A stretch of DNA of 64,000 nt from Mucilaginibacter sp. SJ (GTDB lineage: Bacteria; Bacteroidota; Bacteroidia; Sphingobacteriales; Sphingobacteriaceae): contig NZ_CP118631.1 in assembly GCF_028993635.1 (NCBI RefSeq), forward strand, positions 434,001-498,000. The letters run 5' to 3'. Made by a program: the position numbers and the translations under genes. The notes under the pieces are model-generated. The model worked only from the letters and a program-made list of their open reading frames with translations. It was not told where the DNA came from and searched no databases. This document shows positions 39,401 through 45,981 of this stretch, piece by piece; position 1 is the first letter of the stretch, and each line of letters opens with the position of its first letter.

Positions 39401-41442
39401 GGATAAGTAACGGAGAGCGGGTTTACCGTACCGGTGACTTGGCCAGGTGGCTGCCTGATGGGAATATAGAATATCTTGGTCGTACGGACAACCAGGTAAA
39501 GATTCGTGGGTACCGGATAGAATTAGGAGAAATAGAAAGCTGGCTTACAGGATACGAAGGGATCAAAAATGCAGTGGTTTTAGTTAAAGAAAAAGATGAG
39601 AATAAGTATCTGGCAGCCTACTTTATATCTGAAAAAGACATAAAGCCAGAAATGCTCCGAAATTATCTGGCAGAACATTTACCGGAATATATGCTGCCTG
39701 CACATTATGTTCGCATAGACAGCATGCCACTAACTTCCAGTGGGAAGATTGACAGAAACGCGTTCCCGGAAATAGGGTTAGGTACAAGCGATAATTATAT
39801 AGCCCCGGTTACCCGCGAGGAGCAATTACTTTGCGAGGTATGGTCAAGGGTTCTGGGAGTTAAACGAATAGGCATAACCGACAATTTCTTCTCGCTCGGA
39901 GGCGATTCGATCAAGTCAATCCAGGTATGTTCTAGAATGCGTATAGCTGGTTATAAAGTAACTGTTCAGGAAATATTTTATAATCAGACCATAGATAAGC
40001 TGGCAGTGCAGCTGAAAGGTATTGAGAAGGTATCGGATCAGACATCGGTAAATGGAGAGGTTGGGTTGACTGGTATTCAGCAAAAGTTTTTTGAAGGAGA
40101 ACGGCTTCGGAAAAATCATTATAACCAGTCTGTTATGTTGAACTTCCAGGATAGGCTTACACTGGATGAGGTGCGGGAGATATTTGGCGTAATACAAGAT
40201 CATCATGATGCATTAAGGATGGTTTATCGTGGAGGGGAGAAGCAGGTGGTACAGTATAATCGCGGCCCTGGTCAGCCTGTATTTGTTAATTATTTCGATT
40301 TGCAGGACAACATATCTCCACGGGAGAAACTGTATTCGATAAGTAATGAGCTGCAATCAGGTATTGATTTGGAGCAAGGCCCATTATTAAAACTCGGTTT
40401 ATTTGATCTGATTGATGGAAGCCGTTTGTTGATTGTAATCCATCACCTTGTAACGGATGGTATATCCTGGCGAATTTTATTTGAAGATATAAAAACGTTA
40501 TATCAGCAGCTGAAGCGTGGAGAGATACTGAAATTGCCCCCTAAAACTGATTCTTTCAAATTATGGTCACAGAAACTGAGGTCTGATTATATCGGAGGGA
40601 AGCGCTACACATCCGCTGTCGCATATTGGACTTCGATATTAACCCAGGAGGGGGTAGATATTACTTCAGGCAACACAGTAACAGAAAATACAATCGGAGA
40701 GGGTGCGAACTCAGGTTTTCGTCTGGAAAAAAGCCTCACGGAAAAACTGCTGGGAGAAGTACACAGCACGTTTAACACTCAAATAAATGATATTTTATTA
40801 GCCGGATTTTTGATGAGTGTTAATAAACATTATGGAACCGGAGCTTTACAGATGGATTTAGAGGGGCATGGTCGAGAAGATATCATACCCGGAATGGATA
40901 TGAGCCGGACCATCGGGTGGTTTACAAGTGTTTACCCGGTGGTATTGAAGCAAACGGAAGATGGCCTGCCTGGTTTGATCAAATCAGTAAAGGAAACACT
41001 TCGGGGGGTTCCTAACAAGGGCATAGATTACCTGATAGCAAAGTACCTTTCTGGAGATATTCGTTCTGATGCCAGTTCCCGGATCATATTCAATTATCTG
41101 GGGCAGGTTGACAGCGATACAGGTGAGGAAGTGTTTTCGATTGCCACCGAATCTACAGGGCTTAACGCCTCACCGGAAGAACAAAGAGAATATGCCTGGG
41201 ATGTATCTGCGATAGTTACCAATGACGAGTTACATATGCAAATAAGCTATAGCATTTCGCAGTATGACCAGTTAATGATGGATGAACTAATGGTCTCTTA
41301 CAAAGCAAGTCTGGAAGAATTGATTGCCTATTGCCTAAGTCATGGCAAACGTGAGTTAACCCCGTCAGACCTTACTTATAAAGGTTTAACAATATCACAA
41401 TTGGAAAAACTACAAGATAAATTGACAAAATATGAATTCTAA
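27475..41442 (+). CDS. NRPS2: four-module synthetase (C-A-PCP)x4-E
   Basis: This 4655-residue synthetase begins with a DCL-type condensation domain (HHILYDGWS near 145), fitting a D-residue donor from NRPS1. The modules are: 1 (A near 455-960, carrier Ser1023), 2 (C HHIITDG near 1203, A 1520-2000, Ser2057), 3 (C near 2237, A near 2550-3060, Ser3102) and 4 (C near 3282, A near 3600-4100, Ser4145), then a terminal E domain (HHLVTDG near 4323, EGHGRE, SRTIGWF near 4476). Pocket codes by eye are: GDVTFSIADK (no Asp235, closest to the beta-alanine code VDWVISLADK); DAFFLGCTFK (Val/Ile-like); DVQDIAFVYK; and DAQDIAFVDK (close to Gln DAQDLGVVDK; the acidic pocket could also fit a diamino acid). The last residue is epimerised. 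The gene is full of recent internal duplications (see repeats). It overlaps NRPS3 by 11 bp. Confidence 0.93.
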   Translation: MIANIEKSNIEEIFDLNTAQKGMLFHYLKDEGNQFNVQIVLRIEGIMDIDLLEQSIRSIQANNEVLRSVFNWEIPGKPFQIILKEIPVELTVEHFFDKLTGELPSLCNRYLDQDRQRRFDLNGLPIRFGIIKCEHNSYLMHITHHHILYDGWSTGIILKEIFSAYDMLLQKSAPALIAKPSFKEIQKAIRVKTANSPGNQFWADYMEGYELANLSSMLSGKQEKEKLKTISIIDRELDIESFSAGNKVTKASIIYAAYGMLIQKYLYTSDIVFGTAVSYREGDMRNAENVVGNFINIIPLRLRGNGNLSLLETIMGVQADLIDRNAYNHTSYFDIRQMMGLQPSESLFDSVLVIENYPLDKSIKRNDRDYQVSLHSLYENTGMPLLVTVFLDEGLRIDYTYNIDRIPDELVSVLSSQLPLIIRSILNSPLELAGAVSILTEKERNEILYEFNNTEVSYPKNKTIVELFEKQVEKTPGKCAIFSVSESITYNELNKRINRLAHFLKYNGVKKGGIVGILMDRSIDFVINVFAVVKAGALYLPIDAGYPDERINYMLENSEANVLLTKEEILKGKNVKEGSVIFCYDKLLQELNALADSNPPAQEVEDIYVLYTSGSTGLPKGVVGTEKGLINRLYWGWDKYPINDDDVFCLKTNIGFGDHVVEMFSPLLSGTPVRVFGEEEILNITVMYSLLIREKITRITLVPTYLKALIDQMREEEPRTHALKYVFCSGEALPFQQAKDFYRVFHGVQLVNIYGSTEVSADATSYDVERGYVDDGSLDLRDNEIIDEPRNLYSKKIPIGKPISNTTAYILDENYNPVPIGVCGELYVGGSGVARGYLNNADLSSEKFVSDPYRKGDRMYRTGDLGRWRSDGTIEFLGRRDDQVKIRGHRIEPGEIAVHVNGYAGIGDAVVQVRERGGEKYLVCYYVSSDVIREDDLQEYLSFRLPEYMIPGRYIRLESIPLTSSGKVDRKKLPEPEIINYDNYIAPANAVEEKLAEIWSEVLQIDKGVISTDSGFFRLGGHSLKAMALANKISRQLHVEVPLKEIFLRQDIRGLCAFIQGSSNSGYSGISKADAAESYPLSSSQKRMYFLYEFDKLSVAYNMPVVLELEGELDHRRISGAFGGLISRHESLRTTFESVNGQVAQRIHGESGFNLEWYESEGVDAGPVIRRFIRPFELERGPLFRAGVVRRGQSSHLLLVDMHHIITDGVSQGILIRDFMSLYNNEVLPELRLEYKDYSVWQQGPAQQERLLGQRDFWKGEFSEGVSLLNLPCDHPRPAVKSYQGSNRSFMLDAEDTSGLRQLGEGSGATLFMTVLSVFNVFLSKLSNEEDITVGTATAGRYHAELEGIIGLFVNTLALRNQASGSLSFREFLSVVKERTLSCFDNQLYPYEELINELELPRDTSRSPLFDVMFSYQNFGHKDLEIPGLKLKPGANEHNISKFDLTLTATETEGKLHLNFEYSTSLFEAETIDRFMSYFGLLVKAVIADADRSLSELDMLPATERYQLLYGFNDTATDYPKERTITDLFEEQVEKTPDHVAVVNEGKTVTYRQLLERVNQITDFLGSRSTGGDIIAVFADRTIDTIASMIAILKNGSAYLPVDIKLPAERVRYMLNDAEVKIILTNVAIPEEIRREYIVHDISLIETEPGTYVEKPVRFTTSEDVAYVMYTSGTTGLPKGVMISNRNISGLVINSDYVELNETTRILLTGMLSFDATTFEIWGSLLNGGAVYLFPEDTLLDTEQLGSIMESCEINTMFLTTALYNFHVQEKVSIFKGLKYLLVGGEVLSPYHINRVHDLYPSVHLINCYGPTENTTFSVCHSIVERYEQHIPIGKPISNTTAYILDENYNPVPIGVCGELYVGGSGVARGYLNNADLSSEKFVSDPYRKGDRMYRTGDLGRWRSDGTIEFLGRRDDQVKIRGHRIEPGEIAVHVNGYAGIGDAVVQVRERGGEKYLVCYYVSSDVIREDDLQEYLSFRLPEYMIPGRYIRLESIPLTSSGKVDRKKLPEPEIINYDNYIAPANAIEEKLAEIWSEVLQIDKGVISTDSGFFRLGGHSLKAMALANKISRQLHVEVPLKEIFLRQDIRGLCAFIQGSSNSGYSGISKADAAESYPLSSSQKRMYFLYEFDKLSVAYNMPVVLELEGELDHRRISGAFGGLISRHESLRTTFESVNGQVAQRIHGESGFNLEWYESEGVDAGPVIRRFIRPFELERGPLFRAGVVRRGQSSHLLLVDMHHIITDGVSQGILIRDFMSLYNNEVLPELRLEYKDYSVWQQGPAQQERLLGQRDFWKGEFSEGVSLLNLPCDHPRPAVKSYQGSNRSFMLDAEDTSGLRQLGEGSGATLFMTVLSVFNVFLSKLSNEEDITVGTATAGRYHAELEGIIGLFVNTLALRNQATGSLSFREFLSVVKERTLSCFDNQLYPYEELINELELPRDTSRSPLFDVMFSYQNFGHKDLEIPGLKLKPGANEHNISKFDLTLTATETEGKLHLNFEYSTSLFEAETIDRFMSYFGLLVKAVIADADRSLSELDMLPATERYQLLYGFNDTATDYPKERTITDLFEEQVEKTPDHVAVVFKEEQLTYKALNEKSNQLARYLLSAGIVPENVVGLLLNRSLEMAIGIIGILKAGAVYMPIEPSLPEQRIKYMLDQSGTRLLLTHDQYLGQNYTDCRVMDINSAAGYGGNKENLYVKTGPEDLAYCIFTSGSTGLPKGVMVGNQSVVNLVTGLEKKVYKYYNDKPLHVALLASCIFDVSLQPIFGSLLLGHCLYICDEQDRKDGNRLIDFYNNNDIDLSDGTPTHLRLVVESLDKKINLKSLSSWILAGEILPKELVREFYDRIGDREIKLFDFYGPTETCVYSTCFEIIRDELDAYPTIPIGSPLPNERIYITDKYGSLTPTGVAGELCIAGDGLAKCYVGNAGLTSEKFREDWISNGERVYRTGDLARWLPDGNIEYLGRTDSQVKIRGYRIELGEIESWLTGYEGIKNAVVLVKEKDENKYLAAYFISEKDIKPEMLRNYLAEHLPEYMLPAHYVRIDSMPLTSSGKIDRNAFPEIGLGTSDNYIAPANAIEEKLAEIWSEVLQIDKGVISTDSGFFRLGGHSLKAMALANKISRQLHVEVPLKEIFLRQDIRGLCAFIQGSSNSGYSGISKADAAESYPLSSSQKRMYFLYEFDKLSVAYNMPVVLELEGELDHRRISGAFGGLISRHESLRTTFESVNGQVAQRIHGESGFNLEWYESEGVDAGPVIRRFIRPFELERGPLFRAGVVRRGQSSHLLLVDMHHIITDGVSQGILIRDFMSLYNNEVLPELRLEYKDYSVWQQGPAQQERLLGQRDFWKGEFSEGVSLLNLPCDHPRPAVKSYQGSNRSFMLDAEDTSGLRQLGEGSGATLFMTVLSVFNVFLSKLSNEEDITVGTATAGRYHAELEGIIGLFVNTLALRNQASGSLSFREFLSVVKERTLSCFDNQLYTYEELINELELPRDTSRSPLFDVMFSYQNFGHKDLEIPGLKLKPGANEHNISKFDLTLTATETEDKLHLNFEYSTSLFEAETIDRFMSYFGLLVKAVIADADRSLSELDMLPEGERYQLLYGFNDTATDYPKERTITDLFEEQVEKTPDHVAVVFKEEQLTYKALNEKSNQLARYLLSAGIVPENVVGLLLNRSLEMAIGIIGILKAGAVYMPIEPSLPEQRIKYMLDQSGTRLLLTHDQYLGQNYTDCRVMDINSAAGYGGNKENLYVKTGPEDLAYCIFTSGSTGLPKGVMVGNQSVVNLVTGLEKKVYKYYNDKPLHVALLASYAFDASLQQIFGSLLLGHCLYICDEQDRKDGNRLIDFYNNNDIDLSDGTPTHLRLVVESLDKKINLKSLSSWILAGEILPKELVREFYDRIGDREIKLFNFYGPTETCVDSTCFEIIRDELDAYPTIPIGSPLPNERIYITDKYGSLTPTGVAGELCIAGDGLAKCYVGNAGLTSEKFREDWISNGERVYRTGDLARWLPDGNIEYLGRTDNQVKIRGYRIELGEIESWLTGYEGIKNAVVLVKEKDENKYLAAYFISEKDIKPEMLRNYLAEHLPEYMLPAHYVRIDSMPLTSSGKIDRNAFPEIGLGTSDNYIAPVTREEQLLCEVWSRVLGVKRIGITDNFFSLGGDSIKSIQVCSRMRIAGYKVTVQEIFYNQTIDKLAVQLKGIEKVSDQTSVNGEVGLTGIQQKFFEGERLRKNHYNQSVMLNFQDRLTLDEVREIFGVIQDHHDALRMVYRGGEKQVVQYNRGPGQPVFVNYFDLQDNISPREKLYSISNELQSGIDLEQGPLLKLGLFDLIDGSRLLIVIHHLVTDGISWRILFEDIKTLYQQLKRGEILKLPPKTDSFKLWSQKLRSDYIGGKRYTSAVAYWTSILTQEGVDITSGNTVTENTIGEGANSGFRLEKSLTEKLLGEVHSTFNTQINDILLAGFLMSVNKHYGTGALQMDLEGHGREDIIPGMDMSRTIGWFTSVYPVVLKQTEDGLPGLIKSVKETLRGVPNKGIDYLIAKYLSGDIRSDASSRIIFNYLGQVDSDTGEEVFSIATESTGLNASPEEQREYAWDVSAIVTNDELHMQISYSISQYDQLMMDELMVSYKASLEELIAYCLSHGKRELTPSDLTYKGLTISQLEKLQDKLTKYEF
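29863..32103 (+). repeat. 2.24-kb direct repeat, copy 1 (A1 C-terminal part, carrier, C2)
   Basis: This stretch matches 32965-35205 at an offset of 3,102 bp with only a few base changes noticed by eye. It begins exactly at the conserved IPIGKP motif of adenylation domain 1 and ends just after PDHVAVV at the start of adenylation domain 2. It covers the small A subdomain, the carrier and a full condensation domain. Confidence 0.9.
32965..35205 (+). repeat. 2.24-kb direct repeat, copy 2 (A2 C-terminal part, carrier, C3)
   Basis: This is the second copy of the block at 29863-32103. The 861 bp between the two copies (32104-32964) is the unrelated core of adenylation domain 2. The carrier-plus-condensation part recurs a third time at about 36655-38340, with slightly more differences (for example Pro to Thr at LYPYEE/LYTYEE). 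Confidence 0.9.
33520..36654 (+). repeat. 3,135-bp tandem module repeat, unit 1 (carrier-C3-A3)
   Basis: The unit runs from the linker before the second carrier to the end of adenylation domain 3 and is directly followed by a second copy at the same phase. The border is the conserved GATAATTATATAGC stretch that recurs at 33520, 36655 and 39790. Differences cluster in two short parts of the adenylation domain, near 35723-35750 and 36019-36050. Confidence 0.92.
36655..39803 (+). repeat. 3,135-bp tandem module repeat, unit 2 (carrier-C4-A4)
   Basis: This is the second tandem unit; the first 14 bases of a third unit are seen at 39790-39803 before the sequence diverges into a different carrier and the epimerisation domain. 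Besides the pocket changes, the condensation domain shows a short cluster of synonymous and replacement changes near 38047-38085 that makes its copy distinct from the other two. Confidence 0.92.
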
Positions 41443-44400
41443 CTCAAGTCCAAGCAACATCATTAAAGACATCTATCCATTATCACCGATGCAGGAAGGT
41501 ATGCTGTTTCATTTTTTATTGGGAGCGAATGACTATTTCGAGCAGATTAGTTATCTTTTGATCGGAGATCTTAATATAAACCTCATAGAAAAGTGTTTTC
41601 AGACATTGGTTGATCGTTATGACACTTTTCGAACTATATTCCTCCATGAGGGATATGAACAACCGCTACAAGTGGTGCTCAAGGAAAGAAAAGGGGCGTT
41701 TACTTACATGGACATCCGTGATGAAGCAGAAAAAAAGGGAAGGGAGATAACGATTGAGAAGTACCGTTTATTGGACAGGGAACAGCGGTTTAAGCTTACT
41801 GAAGAAGTACCGTTACGGGTGGGCGTTTACAGGACTGGAAACGAAGAATATGAATTTATATGGAGCTTTCATCATATCTTGATGGATGGTTGGTGTATAA
41901 GTATCATAACCGGCGAATTAACCAGAATTTATCAAGCATGTGTAGAAGGCAAAGAGGTCATTTTACCGCCGGTTCAGCCTTATTCAAATTATATCAGCTG
42001 GCTTGAACAGCGGGATAAAGGGGCATCCCTGAGTTATTGGCGTGAATACCTTTCAGGCTATGAGAATTTGGCTACCATACCTAAAAACCGGAAGCAGTTG
42101 GAGCAGGATGATTTCGTATTAGGTTCAGAACATCTTGTTTTGGATGACCAAATTACGCAATCGTTAAAACAGATAGGTAGAGCATGTGGCGTAACCCTTA
42201 ATACGATTCTGCAAACTGCCTGGGGAATCCTGTTATCCAGATACAATAACACTAATGATGTTGTGTTTGGTTCGGTCGTATCTGGCAGGCCATCCGAATT
42301 GACTGGGATAGAAAATATGGTAGGGCTGTTTATTAATACAGTACCAGTTCGGATAAGTTATGAGGAAAGGGATAGTGTAAAAGACGTCCTGATTCGATGC
42401 CAGGAGAGAGCTGTAGAAATGGAACAACATCATTATAATCCATTATCGGAAGTGCAGTCTACCAGCAGCCTTGGAGCAGCGTTGCTGGACCATATAATGA
42501 TATATTATAATTATCCGATCGCCAAAGAAACCGGGGGAAAAAAACTTTACGAGATTACCGCATTCCAGGTTTTCCAGCCAACAACCTATGATCTGTCCAT
42601 AGTAATAACTCCGGGAGATCAGACTTTAATACAAATTGATTACAATTTACATAAGTACGAAAAACAACTGATCGCAAGGCTCATTGACCACCTGTTAATA
42701 GTTATTAAACAGATAGCTCGTGATATTGATCAGTCAATAGCTAAGCTAAATATCTTAACAGAAGAAGAACAGGACGAGTTGGCATATAATTTCAACGGCT
42801 CGAAGCTGACTTATCCGCGCGATAAAACGATAGTTGATCTATTTGAAGAGCAAGTGCTCAATCACCCTGATAAAGTTGCCGTAGTTTTTAAAAATGAATC
42901 GCTTTCTTTCAATGAATTAAATAATAAGTCAAATCAGCTGGCTCATTATCTTAAATCTTTGGGTATCGTACCAGGTAGTGTTGTAGGTTTGTTAATGGAC
43001 CGTTCTTTAGACATGATAATTGGTATAATGGGTGTGTTAAAAGCAGGTGCCGGTTACATGCCGGTCGACCCTGCGTTGCCAGAACAGCGGGTAGGTTATA
43101 TGCTTGATAAAAGCAGGTGTAGTTTACTCCTTACACATCACTCATATTTAGAGCGGTATTCCGCCTATCTACCCGTTAAAGACATTAAATCCGTAGATAT
43201 CTACCGAAACGATACAAAGAATATCAGGGTCAGTTTTGAATCTAACGATTTGGCTTACTGTATATTCACATCAGGCTCGAGCGGTTTGCCTAAAGGTGTG
43301 ATGATGGGGCACAGGAGTGTTGTTAACCTCGTCAGAGGCTTGGAGGACAAAGTGTATCGTCATTACAAAGACAGCTGTTTACGTGTAGCTTTATTGGCAT
43401 CATATGCTTTTGATGCTTCAATCCAACAGATCTTTGGAGCCGTTTTATTGGGGCATAGTTTGTATATCTGTGATGAAGAGGATCGCAAAGATGGTTTTTG
43501 TTTAATCGATTTTTATAATAGAAACGCCATCGACATATCAGATGGTACTCCAACTCATTTACGCTTGTTGTTACCGGCCTTAAATAATAGGGATGATTTA
43601 AAAAGCCTCCGGATTTGGATATTGGCGGGAGAAATGTTACCCAAAGAATTTGCAAAAGAGTTTTGCGAAAAGACAGAATGTAAAATAAAATTGTTCAATT
43701 TTTATGGCCCTACAGAAACATGTGTAGATTCAACAAGTTTCGAAATTATATTTGACAAGCTGGATGATTATGCAACGATACCGATAGGAAAACCACTTCC
43801 GAACGAACGGATTTACATTGCAGATCAATTTGGTAATCAGCAGCCTGTTGGTATTACCGGGGAATTATGCATAGCCGGTGATGGGCTCGCGCAGTGCTAT
43901 GTCGGTGATTCGGCATTAACATTTGAGAAATTTGTTGAAGGCTGGATATCTGGTGAAGAGCGTGTTTACCGAACAGGTGATCTTGCTCGCTGGCTGGCTG
44001 ACGGAAATATTGAATTTTTGGGCCGAATGGATAACCAGGTAAAAATCAGGAGCTATCGCATAGAGCTTGGAGAGATTGAAGGACAACTTGTTAGTCATCC
44101 GGAAATACAAGAGGCCGTTGTGCTGGCGCGTGAACAGGGAAGCGAGATATACCTGGTAGGATATTATGTGGCCGGTGAAAAGGTTTCTTCAACAACTCTA
44201 CGAGCTTATCTGGCAGAGCGTTTACCAGAATACATGTTGCCGACATATTTTGTTCGCATGAGCAGTATGCCGCTTACTACAAACGGTAAAACGGATCATA
44301 AAAAATTACCTGAACCGGAATTTGAAACAGCAGGCGATGATTACGCAGCTCCCGGTAATGGAACGGAAAGGATTTTAGTGAAAATATGGAGTGAAGTATT

Positions 44401-45934
44401 GAAACTCGACTCCGGGGCTATCAGTGTAAACGCAAACTTTTTTGAATTAGGCGGGCATTCTATCAGGGCCATACAGTTGATTAATAAGATACAGGGTGCT
44501 TTTTCCGTAAAAATTGACTTAAGAAAAGTGCTCGAGAAAAATACTATATCAAACCTGGCTTTACTGATCAAGCAGGCCAAACCTAACGTTGATAATCTGA
44601 TTCCTAAAATAGAACGACGGGAATATTATTTAACATCACCCGCACAAGAAAGGATGTACTATGGGTACCTTTTGAACACAAATAGCACCGGACGTAATAT
44701 TAGCTCAGCAATAGAGGTAGGGCAAAACATACAACTAAAAGAATTGGAGAGTGCTTTTCAGGCCTTGGTAGAAAGGCATTCCAGTTTAAGAACATATTTC
44801 GAATTGACAAATGATGGTGTTGTTCAGAAAATACTGCCAAACGTTAAGTTTGAATTAGATTCACTAAACATTGGTCACAATGAAACGCTTAATAGCTGCT
44901 TTGAAAGTTTTATAAAGCCTTTTGATTTGTCTAAAGCGCCGCTTATCAGAGGCACAGTAGTAGCTGGCTTACACAAAAAATACTTGTTTATTGATATTCA
45001 CCATATTGTGTGTGACGGAGTTTCTGTGAACATTTTGACGCGTGATTTAAGAGATATTTATTTCGGAAAAAGTTTACCTGAATTGCAATTAGAATATGTA
45101 GACTTTGCAGCGTGGGTTAGAAACGGGATAGTAAATGAAGAAAAACATCGAAATTACTGGTCGGAAAGGCTAACTGGTAATTTGAAAAACTTAAACCTGC
45201 CAGTTTTACGGGATAGGGAAGCAGTTCAAAACAGCACGGTATCAGAAGTAATGTTTTGGATTGAAAACGATGTTTATAAAAGTATAAAATCAATTTCAAC
45301 AGACGCCGATGTTACCTATTTCATGTTTTTTCTTTCTGTTCTTTATGTTACATTAAATAAAATCACTGGAGATCACGATATTATAATAGGGACTGATAGC
45401 ATAGGGAGAAACTCTAAACAGCTGGAAGAAATCGTAGGTACTTTTGTTAATGTCCTACCCCTTAGAATGGACATAAGTGGGAATGACAGTTATTCAATTT
45501 TTTTGCAAGAGGTAAAGGACTGTGTTTTAAATGCATTTGAGCACCAGGAATATCCGTATGACCGAATAATCGCAATGGTTGACTCGGATAGGAAACAACT
45601 CATTGATATTCATTTTTCTTTCGCCAATGTGTTCGACAGTAATCAGGAATTGAACGACCTGCAGTTTAATACAATTGATATTGCGGATGGTTTGGTAGCC
45701 GAATATGAGCCGACTAATCTTATCGAGAGCAGAAAAGCCGAATATGATATTGAAATTGTGGCTTGCGAAAAAGAAGGAAAGTTCCAATTATTATTCTTGT
45801 ATAACAACTCATTATACGATGCCGACACTATCCGGATATTCACAGATACCTATAAATGTATACTGAAAACTGTTATAGGTAACGGGAAAATTGAAATTGA
45901 TCAAATTGATATTGAACCGGCAATGACTTTATAA
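41432..45934 (+). CDS. NRPS3: C-A-PCP-C synthetase ending in a condensation domain
   Basis: This 1500-residue protein overlaps the NRPS2 stop by 11 bp. A DCL-type C domain comes first (HHILMDGWC near 147), matching the E domain at the end of NRPS2. Then an adenylation domain (about 460-970, TSGSSGLPKG near 613) with code DAQDIAFVDK, the same as module 4 of NRPS2 (Gln/Glu-like or cationic). Then a carrier (Ser1010) and a second C domain (about 1070-1495, HHIVCDG near 1190) with no adenylation domain after it. The protein therefore ends in half a module, and its partner adenylation domain must be in trans, most simply the one that starts NRPS4. Its adenylation domain is an older relative of the duplicated pair in NRPS2, not part of that recent duplication. 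Confidence 0.92.
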   Translation: MNSNSSPSNIIKDIYPLSPMQEGMLFHFLLGANDYFEQISYLLIGDLNINLIEKCFQTLVDRYDTFRTIFLHEGYEQPLQVVLKERKGAFTYMDIRDEAEKKGREITIEKYRLLDREQRFKLTEEVPLRVGVYRTGNEEYEFIWSFHHILMDGWCISIITGELTRIYQACVEGKEVILPPVQPYSNYISWLEQRDKGASLSYWREYLSGYENLATIPKNRKQLEQDDFVLGSEHLVLDDQITQSLKQIGRACGVTLNTILQTAWGILLSRYNNTNDVVFGSVVSGRPSELTGIENMVGLFINTVPVRISYEERDSVKDVLIRCQERAVEMEQHHYNPLSEVQSTSSLGAALLDHIMIYYNYPIAKETGGKKLYEITAFQVFQPTTYDLSIVITPGDQTLIQIDYNLHKYEKQLIARLIDHLLIVIKQIARDIDQSIAKLNILTEEEQDELAYNFNGSKLTYPRDKTIVDLFEEQVLNHPDKVAVVFKNESLSFNELNNKSNQLAHYLKSLGIVPGSVVGLLMDRSLDMIIGIMGVLKAGAGYMPVDPALPEQRVGYMLDKSRCSLLLTHHSYLERYSAYLPVKDIKSVDIYRNDTKNIRVSFESNDLAYCIFTSGSSGLPKGVMMGHRSVVNLVRGLEDKVYRHYKDSCLRVALLASYAFDASIQQIFGAVLLGHSLYICDEEDRKDGFCLIDFYNRNAIDISDGTPTHLRLLLPALNNRDDLKSLRIWILAGEMLPKEFAKEFCEKTECKIKLFNFYGPTETCVDSTSFEIIFDKLDDYATIPIGKPLPNERIYIADQFGNQQPVGITGELCIAGDGLAQCYVGDSALTFEKFVEGWISGEERVYRTGDLARWLADGNIEFLGRMDNQVKIRSYRIELGEIEGQLVSHPEIQEAVVLAREQGSEIYLVGYYVAGEKVSSTTLRAYLAERLPEYMLPTYFVRMSSMPLTTNGKTDHKKLPEPEFETAGDDYAAPGNGTERILVKIWSEVLKLDSGAISVNANFFELGGHSIRAIQLINKIQGAFSVKIDLRKVLEKNTISNLALLIKQAKPNVDNLIPKIERREYYLTSPAQERMYYGYLLNTNSTGRNISSAIEVGQNIQLKELESAFQALVERHSSLRTYFELTNDGVVQKILPNVKFELDSLNIGHNETLNSCFESFIKPFDLSKAPLIRGTVVAGLHKKYLFIDIHHIVCDGVSVNILTRDLRDIYFGKSLPELQLEYVDFAAWVRNGIVNEEKHRNYWSERLTGNLKNLNLPVLRDREAVQNSTVSEVMFWIENDVYKSIKSISTDADVTYFMFFLSVLYVTLNKITGDHDIIIGTDSIGRNSKQLEEIVGTFVNVLPLRMDISGNDSYSIFLQEVKDCVLNAFEHQEYPYDRIIAMVDSDRKQLIDIHFSFANVFDSNQELNDLQFNTIDIADGLVAEYEPTNLIESRKAEYDIEIVACEKEGKFQLLFLYNNSLYDADTIRIFTDTYKCILKTVIGNGKIEIDQIDIEPAMTL

Positions 45935-45981
45935 TACGACATAATTGTATTCTGTAATAACAAACCTTAACATATAACCTA

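Noticed and set aside
29863..39803. Repeats in NRPS2 as mobile elements or an assembly artefact
   Set aside because: Copies stay in frame, respect domain borders and carry distinct, localised differences, which fits real module duplication; long-read confirmation would still be useful.
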